Positions 31,798 through 39,728 are shown, numbered from the stretch's first letter. The stretch: DNA of 40,831 nt from Pseudomonas citrullilanati (GCF_030580855.1 NZ_JAUQOP010000045.1:1-40831); one strand, 5' to 3'. Program-made: numbers and translations. The notes: generated by a model from the sequence alone, not told the origin.

Positions 31798-32739
31798 ATG
31801 CTGGCAATTTTCCTCGAAACCCTGAACGTCACCGCGCCGGTGTTTGCCATGCTGTTTCTGGGGGTGTTGCTCAAGCGCATCGACTGGATCAACGACAACT
31901 TCATCCACATCGCCTCGTCCCTGGTGTTCAACGTCACCATGCCGGCGCTGTTGTTCCTTGGCATCCTCCATGCCGACCTGCACGCGGCGTTGCAGCCTGA
32001 CCTGCTGATCTACTTTTCCATCGCCACCCTGGTGAGTTTCGCCATGGCCTGGGGCTGGGCGATCTGGCGGTGTCCGCGCCAGGACCGCGGCATCTACACC
32101 CAGGGCGCGTTTCGCGGCAACAATGGGGTGATCGGCCTGGCGCTGGCGGCGAGCATGTACGGCGACTATGGGATTTCCCTGGGGGCGATCCTCGCGGCGC
32201 TGGTGATCCTGTTCTACAACACCCTGTCGACCATCGTGCTGGCGGTCTACAGCCCGGTGATCAAGTCGGACCCGTGGAGCATCTGCAAAAGCGTGTTCAG
32301 CAACCCGCTGATCATCAGCGTGATCGTCGCCGCGCCGTTCGCCTATTGGCAGATCGGCCTGCCGAACTGGCTGGAGACCTCGGGCAAATACCTGGCGCAG
32401 ATGACCCTGCCCCTGGCGTTGATCTGCATCGGCGGCACGCTGTCGCTGGCGGCGTTGCGCAAGAGCGGCAAGATGGCCATGAGTTCGAGCCTGGTGAAGA
32501 TGGTCGGCCTGCCGCTGCTGACCACCCTGGGCGCCTGGGCCTGGGGGTTTCGCGGGGCGGAGCTGGGGATCCTGTTCCTGTACTTCGGCAGCCCCACCGC
32601 GGCGGCCAGCTTCGTCATGGCCCGTGCCGCCGAAGGCAACCATGAGCTGGCGGCGGCGATCATCGTCATCACCACCTTGATGGCGGCGATCACCACCAAC
32701 GTCGGGATCTTTGTGTTGCAGTGGGGTGGGTGGATCTAG
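31798..32739 (+). CDS. AEC-family transporter (auxin efflux carrier type)
   Basis: A 313-aa inner-membrane carrier with about ten helices in two five-helix halves. The first half starts F-L-E-T-L-N-V-T-A-P-V-F-A-M-L-F-L-G-V-L-L. Family features are N-V-T-M-P-A-L-L-F near 45-53 and R-G-N-N-G-V-I-G-L near 102-110, and the second-half C-I-G-G-T-L-S. The substrate of bacterial AEC carriers (such as malonate or malate types) is not predictable here. The start at 31798 lacks a strong ribosome site (AAGG at 31785-31788). The stop TAG (32737-32739) lies inside the left arm of the palindromic element that follows, so that element inserted at the gene end. It adjoins the hexarate operon but has its own upstream region. 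Confidence 0.82.
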   Translation: MLAIFLETLNVTAPVFAMLFLGVLLKRIDWINDNFIHIASSLVFNVTMPALLFLGILHADLHAALQPDLLIYFSIATLVSFAMAWGWAIWRCPRQDRGIYTQGAFRGNNGVIGLALAASMYGDYGISLGAILAALVILFYNTLSTIVLAVYSPVIKSDPWSICKSVFSNPLIISVIVAAPFAYWQIGLPNWLETSGKYLAQMTLPLALICIGGTLSLAALRKSGKMAMSSSLVKMVGLPLLTTLGAWAWGFRGAELGILFLYFGSPTAAASFVMARAAEGNHELAAAIIVITTLMAAITTNVGIFVLQWGGWI

Positions 32740-32903
32740 TGTCCTGTCTCGGAAATAAGCTGTTCACTTTTGGCGGCGTCTTGTGTGCCCGGCCGGCGTT
32801 GCCACTCCTCGCCATAGCCCTGCTATGACTCGTCGCGGCGCCTTGGCCGAGCACCCAAGCCACTCGCCAAAAGAGAACGTATTTCCGAGACAGGACACTA
32901 GAT
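32734..32903. mobile_element. Quasi-palindromic MITE-like element with 24-bp perfect terminal inverted repeats
   Basis: The 24 bp at 32734-32757 are the exact inverse of 32880-32903 (inner part TGTCCTGTCTCGGAAATA). Complementarity continues with interruptions: GTTCACTTTTGGCG (32763-32776) against the inverse of CGCCAAAAGAGAAC (32865-32878), then TTGTGTGCCCGGCC against GGCCGAGCACCCAA. At the centre is CATAGC-CCT-GCTATG (near 32812-32826). The whole 170 bp could fold into one long hairpin. CTAG at both ends could be a 4-bp target duplication. It has no coding capacity, so if mobile it would need an enzyme supplied elsewhere. Similar non-coding repeats are known in P. fluorescens genomes; I have not matched it to a named family. 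Confidence 0.75.
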
Positions 32904-32933
32904 TCAAAGGTTGTGGTGTTCTTTAGGCCCAAT

Positions 32934-33032
32934 CGCGAGCAAGCTCGCTCCCACAGGTAGTCGCAGGTGTACAGGGGGTTTGTGTACACCGAAGATCCCC
33001 TGTGGGAGCGAGCTTGCTCGCGATAGCGATCT
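32934..33032. repeat. REP/BIME pair (type A)
   Basis: GCGAGCAAGCTCGCTCCCAC (about 32936-32955) faces GTGGGAGCGAGCTTGCTCGC (about 33003-33022) across a short spacer. It follows the 3' end of the decarboxylase-family gene at 33038. Confidence 0.85.
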
Positions 33033-33037
33033 AACGG

Positions 33038-33418
33038 TCACTCGGATTTCTGATAACTGTCGATCACTTCCTGCGCCGCCCGAAACGCATCGATCGCCGC
33101 CGGCACGCCGGCATACACCGCGCAATGCAGCAGCGCCTCGCGAATCTCTTCCACCGTGCAGCCGTTGTTCAGCGCGCCGCGCACGTGGCCTTTCAATTCC
33201 TGCGGGCACTTGAGGGCCGTGAGGGCGGCGAGGGTGATCAGGCTGCGGGTCTTGAGCGGCAGGCCTTCGCGACGCCAGACGCTGCCCCAGGCGTGTTCGT
33301 TGACGAAATCCTGCAACGGCCGGGTGAAGTCGGTGGCGTTGCCCAGGGCGCGGTCGACGAATGCGTCGCCCATGACCTGGCGACGCATGTCGAGGCCGGT
33401 CTCTGGAGTGTCGGTCAT
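33038..33418 (-). CDS. Carboxymuconolactone decarboxylase family protein (PcaC-like)
   Basis: A 126-aa cytoplasmic protein. The CMD domain covers almost all of it. It shares with PcaC-type 4-carboxymuconolactone decarboxylases R-R-Q-V-M-G-D-A-F-V-D-R (12-23), H-A-W-G-S-V-W, L-P-L-K-T-R-S-L-I-T-L-A and the helical hairpin E-L-K-G-H-V-R-G-A-L-N-N-G-C-T. It lacks the C-x-x-C of the AhpD branch. The ATG overlaps the stop of the antiporter gene (ATGA), and GAGGG lies upstream, so the two are translationally coupled. No other protocatechuate-pathway gene is nearby, so a role outside that pathway is likely; the substrate is unknown. Confidence 0.85.
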   Translation of the reverse strand: MTDTPETGLDMRRQVMGDAFVDRALGNATDFTRPLQDFVNEHAWGSVWRREGLPLKTRSLITLAALTALKCPQELKGHVRGALNNGCTVEEIREALLHCAVYAGVPAAIDAFRAAQEVIDSYQKSE

Positions 33419-34509
33419 GGCAAATCCCTCTTGTGGTGTTGGCGGCGCCAGGCGCGCACGGAAGTGAACAACAAGAACGCGAGCAAGGTGGGTAACACAT
33501 AGAACAGCATCAGCCGCTCCAGTCGGCCGGCCAGGGGCATGCCGGTGGTGAACGACACCACGTGGAGCCCATAGGCCAGGTACAGGCCCAGGAGCAGCAA
33601 GCCCTCGGCGCGGGTGACCCGGTACCCGGAATAGAACACCGGCAGGCACAGCACCGCCACGCCGAGCATCACCGGCAGGTCGAAGTCCAGGGCGTTCGGC
33701 GAGACCGACAGCGGCGTCGGCGCGACCAGGGCGGTCACCCCCAGCACCCCCAGCAGGTTGAACAGGTTGCTGCCGATCACGTTGCCCACCGCGATGTCGC
33801 GCTGGCCGCGCAGGGCGGCGATCAGCGAGGTGGCGAGTTCCGGCAGCGAGGTGCCGACGGCGACGATGGTCAGGCCGATGATGCGTTCCGACAACCCCAG
33901 GTCCGTCGCCACCGCCACGGCCGCCCCCAGCAGCAGGTGCCCGGCGTAGACCAGCAGCGCCAGGCCGAGCACGATCATCGCCAGGCTCTTGGGCCAGGAC
34001 ACCTGCGCCGCGTCGACACCCGTGGCGTGGGGCCGCGTGGAGTGCCGTGACTGGCGCAACAGCAGGCCCAGGTACACCGCCAGGGCCGCCAGCAGCAGTA
34101 TCCCGTCCAGGCGGGTGAGTTCTTCGTTCAAGGCCAGCACGAACACCAGCAGGCTGGCGCCGATCATCAGCGGGATGTCCAGGCGCACCAGTTGGCGCGA
34201 CACCCGCAACGGGATGATCAGCGCCGACAGCCCGAGGGTGACGAGGATATTGAAGATGCTGCTGCCGATCACGCTGCCCACGGCGATGTCGGCGTTGTGC
34301 GCCAGGGTCGCTTGCAGGCTGACGGCCATCTGCGGCGCACTGCTGCCCAGGGCGACGACGGTCAGCCCGATGATCAGGGGGCGCACTTGCAAGCGTGCCG
34401 CCAGGCCGACGGCGGCGCGCACCAGCAGCTCGGCACCGGCAACCAGCAACAGCAGGCCGCCGGCCCATTCGATCAGGCTGAGCAGCGGTAAAGCGGCGAG
34501 TAGGGAAAT
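33415..34509 (-). CDS. Calcium/sodium antiporter, YrbG/CaxA type; start codon uncertain
   Basis: About 364 aa with ten or eleven membrane helices in two homologous halves. Each half has the CaCA-family alpha repeat: G-L-T-V-V-A-L-G-S-S-A-P-Q near the start and G-L-T-I-V-A-V-G-T-S-L-P-E-L in the second half, with G-S-V-I-G-S-S-I-F-N and G-N-V-I-G-S-N-L-F-N. The first alpha repeat has Q where most family members have E (S-S-A-P-Q-M against T-S-L-P-E-L). The N-terminus is unclear: no ATG, GTG or TTG lies between the family's expected first residue (M-S-L-I-E-W-A-G-G type) and the rlpA-like gene end. ATT at 34509 with CGGAG 7 nt upstream, or a CTG further in, are candidates. It is coupled to the decarboxylase-family gene downstream. 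Confidence 0.82.
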   Translation of the reverse strand: MSLLAALPLLSLIEWAGGLLLLVAGAELLVRAAVGLAARLQVRPLIIGLTVVALGSSAPQMAVSLQATLAHNADIAVGSVIGSSIFNILVTLGLSALIIPLRVSRQLVRLDIPLMIGASLLVFVLALNEELTRLDGILLLAALAVYLGLLLRQSRHSTRPHATGVDAAQVSWPKSLAMIVLGLALLVYAGHLLLGAAVAVATDLGLSERIIGLTIVAVGTSLPELATSLIAALRGQRDIAVGNVIGSNLFNLLGVLGVTALVAPTPLSVSPNALDFDLPVMLGVAVLCLPVFYSGYRVTRAEGLLLLGLYLAYGLHVVSFTTGMPLAGRLERLMLFYVLPTLLAFLLFTSVRAWRRQHHKRDLP

Positions 34510-34525
34510 GGCCGGGCTCCGTCTA

Positions 34526-34903
34526 TCAATCGTCCAGGGCTTGCACGCGCACCCGTGCGGTGCCGGTGCGCAACATGCCCAGTTGCTCGGCCGCTTCGCG
34601 GGACACATCGATCAAGCGCCCACGAGTATACGGGCCGCGGTCGTTGATGCGGACCACGACGCTGTCATTGTTGCCCAGGTTGGTGATTTTCACCCGTGTG
34701 CCGAACGGCAACTGGCGATGGGCGGCGGTCAGGCCGTGCTGGTCGAAACGCTCGCCGCTGGCGGTGCGCTTGCCGTGGTGCCTGTTGCCGTAATAAGAGG
34801 CGACGCCGGTCTGGTCGTAGCCGTGTGGATCGACCGTCCCGCTCTGGCTGGCGCAACCGGCCAGCAGGGACAGCAGGGCGCAGGCGCCGAGGAGACGCTT
34901 CAT
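34526..34903 (-). CDS. RlpA-like lipoprotein, double-psi beta-barrel domain only
   Basis: A 125-aa protein. The lipoprotein signal M-K-R-L-L-G-A-C-A-L-L-S-L-L-A-G-C has lipobox L-A-G-C with lipidated C17. A double-psi beta-barrel domain covers about 33-121: G-V-A-S-Y-Y-G-N-R-H-H-G-K-R-T-A-S-G-E, T-A-A-H-R-Q-L-P-F-G-T and I-N-D-R-G-P-Y. E51, H62 and D88 are where the active residues of the RlpA glycosidase fold lie. The SPOR domain of full-length RlpA is missing, so it would be a short paralogue. RlpA cleaves denuded peptidoglycan at the septum; activity here is inferred. The start at 34903 lacks a strong ribosome site but gives the lipoprotein signal; the upstream frame runs through REP DNA. 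Confidence 0.85.
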   Translation of the reverse strand: MKRLLGACALLSLLAGCASQSGTVDPHGYDQTGVASYYGNRHHGKRTASGERFDQHGLTAAHRQLPFGTRVKITNLGNNDSVVVRINDRGPYTRGRLIDVSREAAEQLGMLRTGTARVRVQALDD

Positions 34904-34949
34904 GTTGGGGGTTCCAACCACAGATAGGGGAACTGGCCAATGAGAGAAA

Positions 34950-35060
34950 AGCCTGCGGGAGCAAAGCTTGCTCGCGACGAACGATAACGCCGTCCACTGA
35001 TGGATCGAGGTGTCTTCATCGCGAGCAAGCTTTGCTCCCACAGGCCCGCTCCCACAGGGG
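34950..35060. repeat. REP pair (type A variant with GCAAAGCTTGC core)
   Basis: GGGAGCAAAGCTTGCTCGCG (about 34957-34976) faces CGCGAGCAAGCTTTGCTCCC (about 35020-35039). A third, partial unit CCCGCTCCCAC follows. It separates the rlpA-like gene from gatB. Confidence 0.8.
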
Positions 35061-35094
35061 GGTGAGCCAGACTTCAGGACTGGCTCCATTGTAA

Positions 35095-36540
35095 TCAGCC
35101 CTCGAGCTTGCTTTTGAGCAGTTCGTTGACCTGTTGCGGGTTGGCCTTGCCCTTGGAGGCTTTCATGGCCTGGCCGACGAAGAAGCCGAACATCTTGCCG
35201 CGCTTGGCTTCGTCTGCCGCGCGGTATTGTTCGACCTGTTCGGCGTTGGCCGCGAGCATTTCATCGAGCACGGCGCTGATTGCCCCGGTGTCGGTGACCT
35301 GCTTCAGGCCGCGCTTGTCGATGATCTCGTCGGCGCTGCCCTCGCCATTGGCCATGGCTTCGAACACCATCTTGGCGATCTTGCCGGAAATGGTGTTGTC
35401 CTTGATCCGCAACAGCATGCCGCCCAGTTGCTCGGCCGACACTGGCGACTGGTCGATCTCCAGGCCCTGCTTGTTCAGCAGGCTGCCCAGCTCGACCATC
35501 ACCCAGTTGGCCGCCAGCTTGGCGTCGCCGCCGATGCTCACGACCTTCTCGAAGTAATCGGCCTGTTCGCGGCTGGTGGCCAGGACGTTGGCGTCGTAGC
35601 TCGACAGCCCGAACTGCGCCTGGAAACGCTCGCGCTTCTGCGGCGGCAGTTCCGGCAGGGTGGCACGGACGTCATTGAGGAACGCGTCCTCGATGACCAC
35701 CGGCAGCAGGTCCGGGTCGGGGAAGTAGCGGTAGTCGTTGGCTTCTTCCTTGCTGCGCATCGGACGGGTCTCGTCCTTGTTCGGGTCGTACAGGCGGGTC
35801 TGCTGGATGACCTTGCCGCCGTCCTCGATCAGTTCGATCTGGCGCTGGATCTCGCTGTTGATCGCCTTCTCGATGAAGCGGAACGAGTTGACGTTCTTGA
35901 TCTCGCAGCGGGTGCCGAACTCGGCCTGGCCCTTGGGCCGGATCGACACGTTGCAGTCGCAGCGCAGCGAACCCTCGGCCATGTTGCCGTCGCAGATGCC
36001 CAGGTAGCGCACCAGCGCGTGGATCGCCTTGACGTAGGCCACCGCTTCCTTGGCGCTGCGCATGTCCGGCTCGGAGACGATTTCCAGCAGCGGCGTGCCG
36101 GCCCGGTTCAGGTCGATGCCGGTGGCGCCGTTGAATTCTTCGTGCAGGCTCTTGCCGGCGTCTTCCTCCAGGTGCGCCCGGGTGATGCCGACGCGCTTGA
36201 CCGTGCCGTCTTCCAGGGCGATGTCCAGGTGGCCCTTGCCGACGATCGGCAGTTCCATCTGGCTGATCTGGTAGCCCTTGGGCAGGTCCGGGTAGAAGTA
36301 GTTCTTGCGGGCGAACACGTTGTGCTGGCCGATCTCGGCGTCAATCGCCAGGCCGAACATCACCGCCATGCGCACCGCTTCGGCGTTGAGCACCGGCAGC
36401 ACGCCGGGCATGCCCAGGTCGACCAGGCTGGCCTGGGTATTGGGCTCGGAGCCGAACGTGGTGGCGCTACCGGAAAAAATTTTCGACCGGGTGGTGAGCT
36501 GGGTGTGAATCTCCAGCCCGATCACGACTTCCCATTGCAT
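35095..36540 (-). CDS. gatB: Aspartyl/glutamyl-tRNA(Asn/Gln) amidotransferase subunit B
   Basis: A 481-aa cytoplasmic protein. Within GatCAB it binds the misacylated tRNA and, as the kinase, activates the glutamyl or aspartyl side chain. Family stretches are G-L-E-I-H-T-Q-L at the start, the G-M-P-G-V-L-P-V-L-N, F-A-R-K-N-Y-F-Y-P-D-L-P-K-G-Y-Q-I-S-Q (79-97), R-C-D-C-N-V-S-I-R, and the YqeY-like C-terminal domain (about 330-481) ending in E-L-L-K-S-K-L-E-G. The length is typical. The start at 36540 gives the family N-terminus M-Q-W-E-V-V-I-G. It lies downstream of gatA across a 149-nt gap holding a palindromic element. Confidence 0.95.
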   Translation of the reverse strand: MQWEVVIGLEIHTQLTTRSKIFSGSATTFGSEPNTQASLVDLGMPGVLPVLNAEAVRMAVMFGLAIDAEIGQHNVFARKNYFYPDLPKGYQISQMELPIVGKGHLDIALEDGTVKRVGITRAHLEEDAGKSLHEEFNGATGIDLNRAGTPLLEIVSEPDMRSAKEAVAYVKAIHALVRYLGICDGNMAEGSLRCDCNVSIRPKGQAEFGTRCEIKNVNSFRFIEKAINSEIQRQIELIEDGGKVIQQTRLYDPNKDETRPMRSKEEANDYRYFPDPDLLPVVIEDAFLNDVRATLPELPPQKRERFQAQFGLSSYDANVLATSREQADYFEKVVSIGGDAKLAANWVMVELGSLLNKQGLEIDQSPVSAEQLGGMLLRIKDNTISGKIAKMVFEAMANGEGSADEIIDKRGLKQVTDTGAISAVLDEMLAANAEQVEQYRAADEAKRGKMFGFFVGQAMKASKGKANPQQVNELLKSKLEG

Positions 36541-36570
36541 GTGTTTCTCCTCAGAAGTCTTATCAGGGAA

Positions 36571-36695
36571 TTTTGAAACGTTGCGAGCGAAGGTAAGGCA
36601 AGGCGAAAACTGGAGAGAAAGCGGAGTTGACGTTAGTCAATGAGCATTTCGAGTCAGTTTTCAACGCAGCCTTACCGAGCGCAGCAGTTTCAAAA
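36571..36695. mobile_element. Quasi-palindromic element between gatA and gatB
   Basis: TTTTGAAAC (36571-36579) is the exact inverse of 36687-36695. Further arms pair with interruptions: GGTAAGGC with GCCTTACC-type sequence (36592-36599 and around 36669-36676) and GAAAACTG with CAGTTTTC. At the centre lies TTGAC-GTTA-GTCAA (near 36627-36640). The whole 125 bp could form a long imperfect hairpin. The right end includes the gatA stop codon (TCA at 36690-36692). It has no coding capacity. It may be another mobile or regulatory repeat family; the mobile-element label is a guess. Confidence 0.55.
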
Positions 36696-38141
36696 CCCCT
36701 GGGGGGTGCGGGTGTGCCAGTCAGTGTTCAACTGATACTGGTGGGCAACGTTCAACAGGCGACCTTCCTGGAAATACGGCGCGAGCAACTGCACGCCCAC
36801 CGGCAGGCCATCGACGAAGCCGGCCGGCATGGACAGGCCTGGCAGGCCGGCAAGGTTGGCGGTGATGGTGTAGACGTCTTCCAGGTAGGCGGCCACCGGG
36901 TCGCTGTCCTTGGCGCCGAGTTTCCAGGCCGGGTTTGGCGTGGTCGGGCCGAGGATGATGTCGACCTCGTTGAAGGCGGCCATGAAGTCGTTTTTCACCA
37001 GCCGGCGGATTTTCTGCGCCTTGAGGTAGTAGGCGTCGTAATAACCGGCGGACAAGGCGTAGGCACCGACCATGATCCGGCGCTGCACCTCGACCCCGAA
37101 GCCTTCGCCACGGGAGCGCTTGTACAGGTCCATCAGGTTTTCCGGGTTCTCGCAGCGATGGCCGAAGCGCACGCCGTCGAAACGCGACAGGTTCGAGGAG
37201 GCTTCCGCCGGCGCGATCACGTAGTAGGCCGGAATCGCGTGTTGCATGTTCGGCAGGCTGATTTCCTTGACCACTGCGCCGAGTTTTTCCAGTTCCTTGA
37301 CGCTGTTCTGGATCAGGTCGGCGATGCGCGGGTCGAGGCCGGCGCTGAAGTATTCCTTCGGCACGCCGATGCGCAGGCCTTGCAGGGAACCGTTGAGGCT
37401 GGCGCTGTAGTCCGGCACCGGTTCATCGATGCTGGTGGAGTCGTTCGGGTCGAAGCCGGCCATGCCTTGCAGCAGGATCGCGCAGTCTTCGGCCGTGCGG
37501 GCCAGCGGGCCGCCCTGGTCGAGGCTCGACGCGTAGGCGATCATGCCCCAGCGCGACACCCGGCCGTAGGTCGGCTTCAGGCCCGTGAGGTTGGTGAACG
37601 CCGCGGGTTGGCGAATCGAGCCGCCGGTGTCGGTGGCGGTGGCGGCCGGCAGCAGGCGCGCGGCCACGGCGGCGGCGGAACCGCCGGACGAACCACCCGG
37701 TACGTGTTCCAGGTTCCACGGGTTCTTCGCCGCGCCGTAGTAGCTGGACTCGTTGGCCGAACCCATGGCGAATTCGTCCATGTTGGTCTTGCCCAGGGTC
37801 ACGGCGCCGGCGGCGGCCAGCTTGGCGACCACGGTGGCGTCGTACGGGGCCTTGAAGTTGTCGAGCATCTTCGAGCCGCAGCTGGTGCGGATGCCCTGGG
37901 TGCAGAACAGGTCCTTGTGGGCGATCGGCGCGCCCAGCAATGCACCGTGTTCGCCCTTGGCGCGCCGGGCGTCGGCGGCCTTGGCCTGGCTCAGGGCCAG
38001 TTCTTCGGTGACGCTGATGAAACTGTTGAGCTGCGGGTCGAGCTGGGCAATGCGCGCCAGCAGGACCTGGGTCAGCTCTTCGGAGGAAAATTTCTTGTCG
38101 GCGAGTCCGCGGGCGATCTCGGCCAGGGTCATGTGATGCAT
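36690..38141 (-). CDS. gatA: Aspartyl/glutamyl-tRNA(Asn/Gln) amidotransferase subunit A
   Basis: A 483-aa glutaminase of the amidase-signature family. It releases ammonia from glutamine for transamidation by GatB. The catalytic triad is K76 (A-H-K-D-L-F), S151 (P-G-G-S-S-G-G-S) and S175 (T-D-T-G-G-S-I-R-Q-P). The C-terminal end reads R-T-P-Q-G-F, with the stop codon lying inside the palindromic element at 36571-36695. The start at 38141 (M-H-H-M-T-L) is used; an internal ATG at 38132 is also possible. It follows gatC by 16 nt. Confidence 0.95.
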   Translation of the reverse strand: MHHMTLAEIARGLADKKFSSEELTQVLLARIAQLDPQLNSFISVTEELALSQAKAADARRAKGEHGALLGAPIAHKDLFCTQGIRTSCGSKMLDNFKAPYDATVVAKLAAAGAVTLGKTNMDEFAMGSANESSYYGAAKNPWNLEHVPGGSSGGSAAAVAARLLPAATATDTGGSIRQPAAFTNLTGLKPTYGRVSRWGMIAYASSLDQGGPLARTAEDCAILLQGMAGFDPNDSTSIDEPVPDYSASLNGSLQGLRIGVPKEYFSAGLDPRIADLIQNSVKELEKLGAVVKEISLPNMQHAIPAYYVIAPAEASSNLSRFDGVRFGHRCENPENLMDLYKRSRGEGFGVEVQRRIMVGAYALSAGYYDAYYLKAQKIRRLVKNDFMAAFNEVDIILGPTTPNPAWKLGAKDSDPVAAYLEDVYTITANLAGLPGLSMPAGFVDGLPVGVQLLAPYFQEGRLLNVAHQYQLNTDWHTRTPQGF

Positions 38142-38157
38142 GAGAGGCTCTTTCCCT

Positions 38158-38445
38158 TTAGTCGATGACTTTCGGAACCAGGTACAGGCCGTTTTCGACC
38201 GCTGGTGCGATGGACTGGTAGGCCTCGCGATGATCGGATTCGGTCACGACGTCGGCGCGCAGGCGCTGGCTGGCTTCCAGCGGGTGGGCCAGCGGTTCGA
38301 TGCCATCGGTATTGACCGCCTGCATCTCGTCGACCAGGCCCAGGATGCTGTTCAGGGCAGAAGTGATGTGTGGAAGATCGGCTTCATTGAGGCCCAGGCA
38401 GGCCAGATGAGCGATTTTTTCCACGTCGGAGCGTTCAAGCGCCAT
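38158..38445 (-). CDS. gatC: Aspartyl/glutamyl-tRNA(Asn/Gln) amidotransferase subunit C
   Basis: A 95-aa protein, normal for the family. GatC wraps around GatA and GatB and stabilises the complex. It begins with a helix S-D-V-E-K-I-A-H-L-A-C-L-G-L and ends in the extended segment S-I-A-P-A-V-E-N-G-L-Y-L-V-P-K-V-I-D. GGAG lies 6 nt before the ATG. It is the first gene of gatCAB, divergent from mreB. The gap 38446-38659 holds both promoters; for gatC, TACAAT on the minus strand (38542-38537) is a candidate -10, but no good -35 is seen. Confidence 0.95.
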   Translation of the reverse strand: MALERSDVEKIAHLACLGLNEADLPHITSALNSILGLVDEMQAVNTDGIEPLAHPLEASQRLRADVVTESDHREAYQSIAPAVENGLYLVPKVID

Positions 38446-38586
38446 GGGATTCTCCAGTGGAAAACAGAACGGGCGCGGTCGGCCCGTGTGTTAGATTGTC
38501 GGAACACTACCGCAGTTCTACGGTCTTACGGCCGCGATTGTAGGGTTTGGTGCACAGAAAAGCGGCCAATTTAACATATTGGCGCC

Positions 38587-38615
38587 TTGCCCAAAATCCC
38601 TGTCGTTGTTAGAGT
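38587..38615 (+). promoter_or_regulatory. Candidate sigma70 promoter for mreB
   Basis: TTGCCC (38587-38592), a 17-bp spacer and TAGAGT (38610-38615), 44 bp before the mreB ATG. The spacing is ideal, but both boxes are only moderate matches. Confidence 0.45.
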
Positions 38616-38659
38616 TTGCCGCACTTTTTTACCCACGCGTTGCCTAGGGTCCCTTTCCC

Positions 38660-39697
38660 ATGTTCAAGAAACTGCGTGGCATGTTTTCCAGCGATCTTTC
38701 CATTGACCTGGGCACTGCCAACACCCTTATTTACGTGCGCGAGCGCGGTATCGTCCTGAATGAACCCTCGGTCGTGGCCATCCGCACCCACGGCAACCAG
38801 AAAAGTGTCGTGGCTGTCGGTACGGAAGCCAAGCGCATGCTGGGCCGTACACCGGGCAACATCGCCGCCATTCGCCCGATGAAGGACGGCGTGATCGCCG
38901 ACTTCAGCGTCTGCGAAAAGATGCTGCAGTACTTCATCAACAAAGTTCACGAAAACAGTTTCCTGCAGCCCAGCCCTCGCGTGCTGATCTGCGTTCCTTG
39001 CAAGTCCACCCAGGTGGAGCGTCGCGCCATCCGTGAATCGGCCCTTGGCGCCGGTGCCCGCGAAGTGTTCCTGATCGAAGAGCCGATGGCCGCTGCCATC
39101 GGTGCCGGCCTGCCGGTGGAAGAAGCCCGTGGCTCGATGGTCGTCGACATCGGTGGCGGTACCACTGAAATCGCGCTGATCTCCCTCAATGGCGTGGTCT
39201 ACGCCGAGTCCGTACGCGTGGGCGGCGACCGTTTCGACGAAGCGATCATCACCTACGTGCGTCGCAACTACGGCAGCCTGATCGGCGAGTCCACCGCCGA
39301 GCGCATCAAGCAGGAAATCGGCACCGCCTACCCGGGCGGCGAAGTGCGTGAAGTCGACGTTCGCGGCCGCAACCTGGCCGAAGGCGTCCCACGTGCCTTC
39401 ACCCTGAACTCCAACGAAGTCCTGGAGGCGCTGCAAGAGTCCCTGGCCACGATCGTCCAGGCGGTGAAAAGCGCCCTGGAACAGTCGCCGCCGGAACTGG
39501 CGTCGGACATCGCCGAGCGCGGCCTGGTGCTGACCGGTGGGGGTGCGCTGTTGCGTGACCTCGACAAGCTGCTGGCCCAGGAAACCGGCCTGCCGGTGAT
39601 CGTTGCCGAAGACCCGCTGACCTGCGTGGCCCGCGGCGGCGGTCGTGCCCTGGAAATGATGGACAAGCACACCATGGACCTGCTCTCCAGCGAATAA
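38660..39697 (+). CDS. mreB: Rod shape-determining actin homologue MreB
   Basis: A 345-aa cytoskeletal ATPase that organises lateral wall synthesis at the inner membrane. Actin-fold motifs are phosphate-1 D-L-G-T-A-N-T (16-22), phosphate-2 D-I-G-G-G-T-T-E (around 163-170) and the adenosine motif L-T-G-G-G-A-L-L. The amphipathic N-terminus M-F-K-K-L-R-G-M-F fits the membrane anchor of Gram-negative MreB. AGGG lies upstream of the ATG. mreC follows after 141 nt containing a hairpin. mreBC(D) form the elongasome core. Confidence 0.97.
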   Translation: MFKKLRGMFSSDLSIDLGTANTLIYVRERGIVLNEPSVVAIRTHGNQKSVVAVGTEAKRMLGRTPGNIAAIRPMKDGVIADFSVCEKMLQYFINKVHENSFLQPSPRVLICVPCKSTQVERRAIRESALGAGAREVFLIEEPMAAAIGAGLPVEEARGSMVVDIGGGTTEIALISLNGVVYAESVRVGGDRFDEAIITYVRRNYGSLIGESTAERIKQEIGTAYPGGEVREVDVRGRNLAEGVPRAFTLNSNEVLEALQESLATIVQAVKSALEQSPPELASDIAERGLVLTGGGALLRDLDKLLAQETGLPVIVAEDPLTCVARGGGRALEMMDKHTMDLLSSE

Positions 39698-39728
39698 GCC
39701 GGGTGGGGTGGTGCATGTTGTTCGCTCC

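Noticed and set aside
31017..32000. Long reading frames through the REP array on both strands
   Set aside because: They arise from the repeated unit and encode repeated low-complexity peptides such as S-K-L-A-P-T.
32763..32880. A small gene inside the palindromic element after the AEC gene
   Set aside because: Frames are short, have no ribosome site, and the sequence is constrained by its own palindromic pairing.
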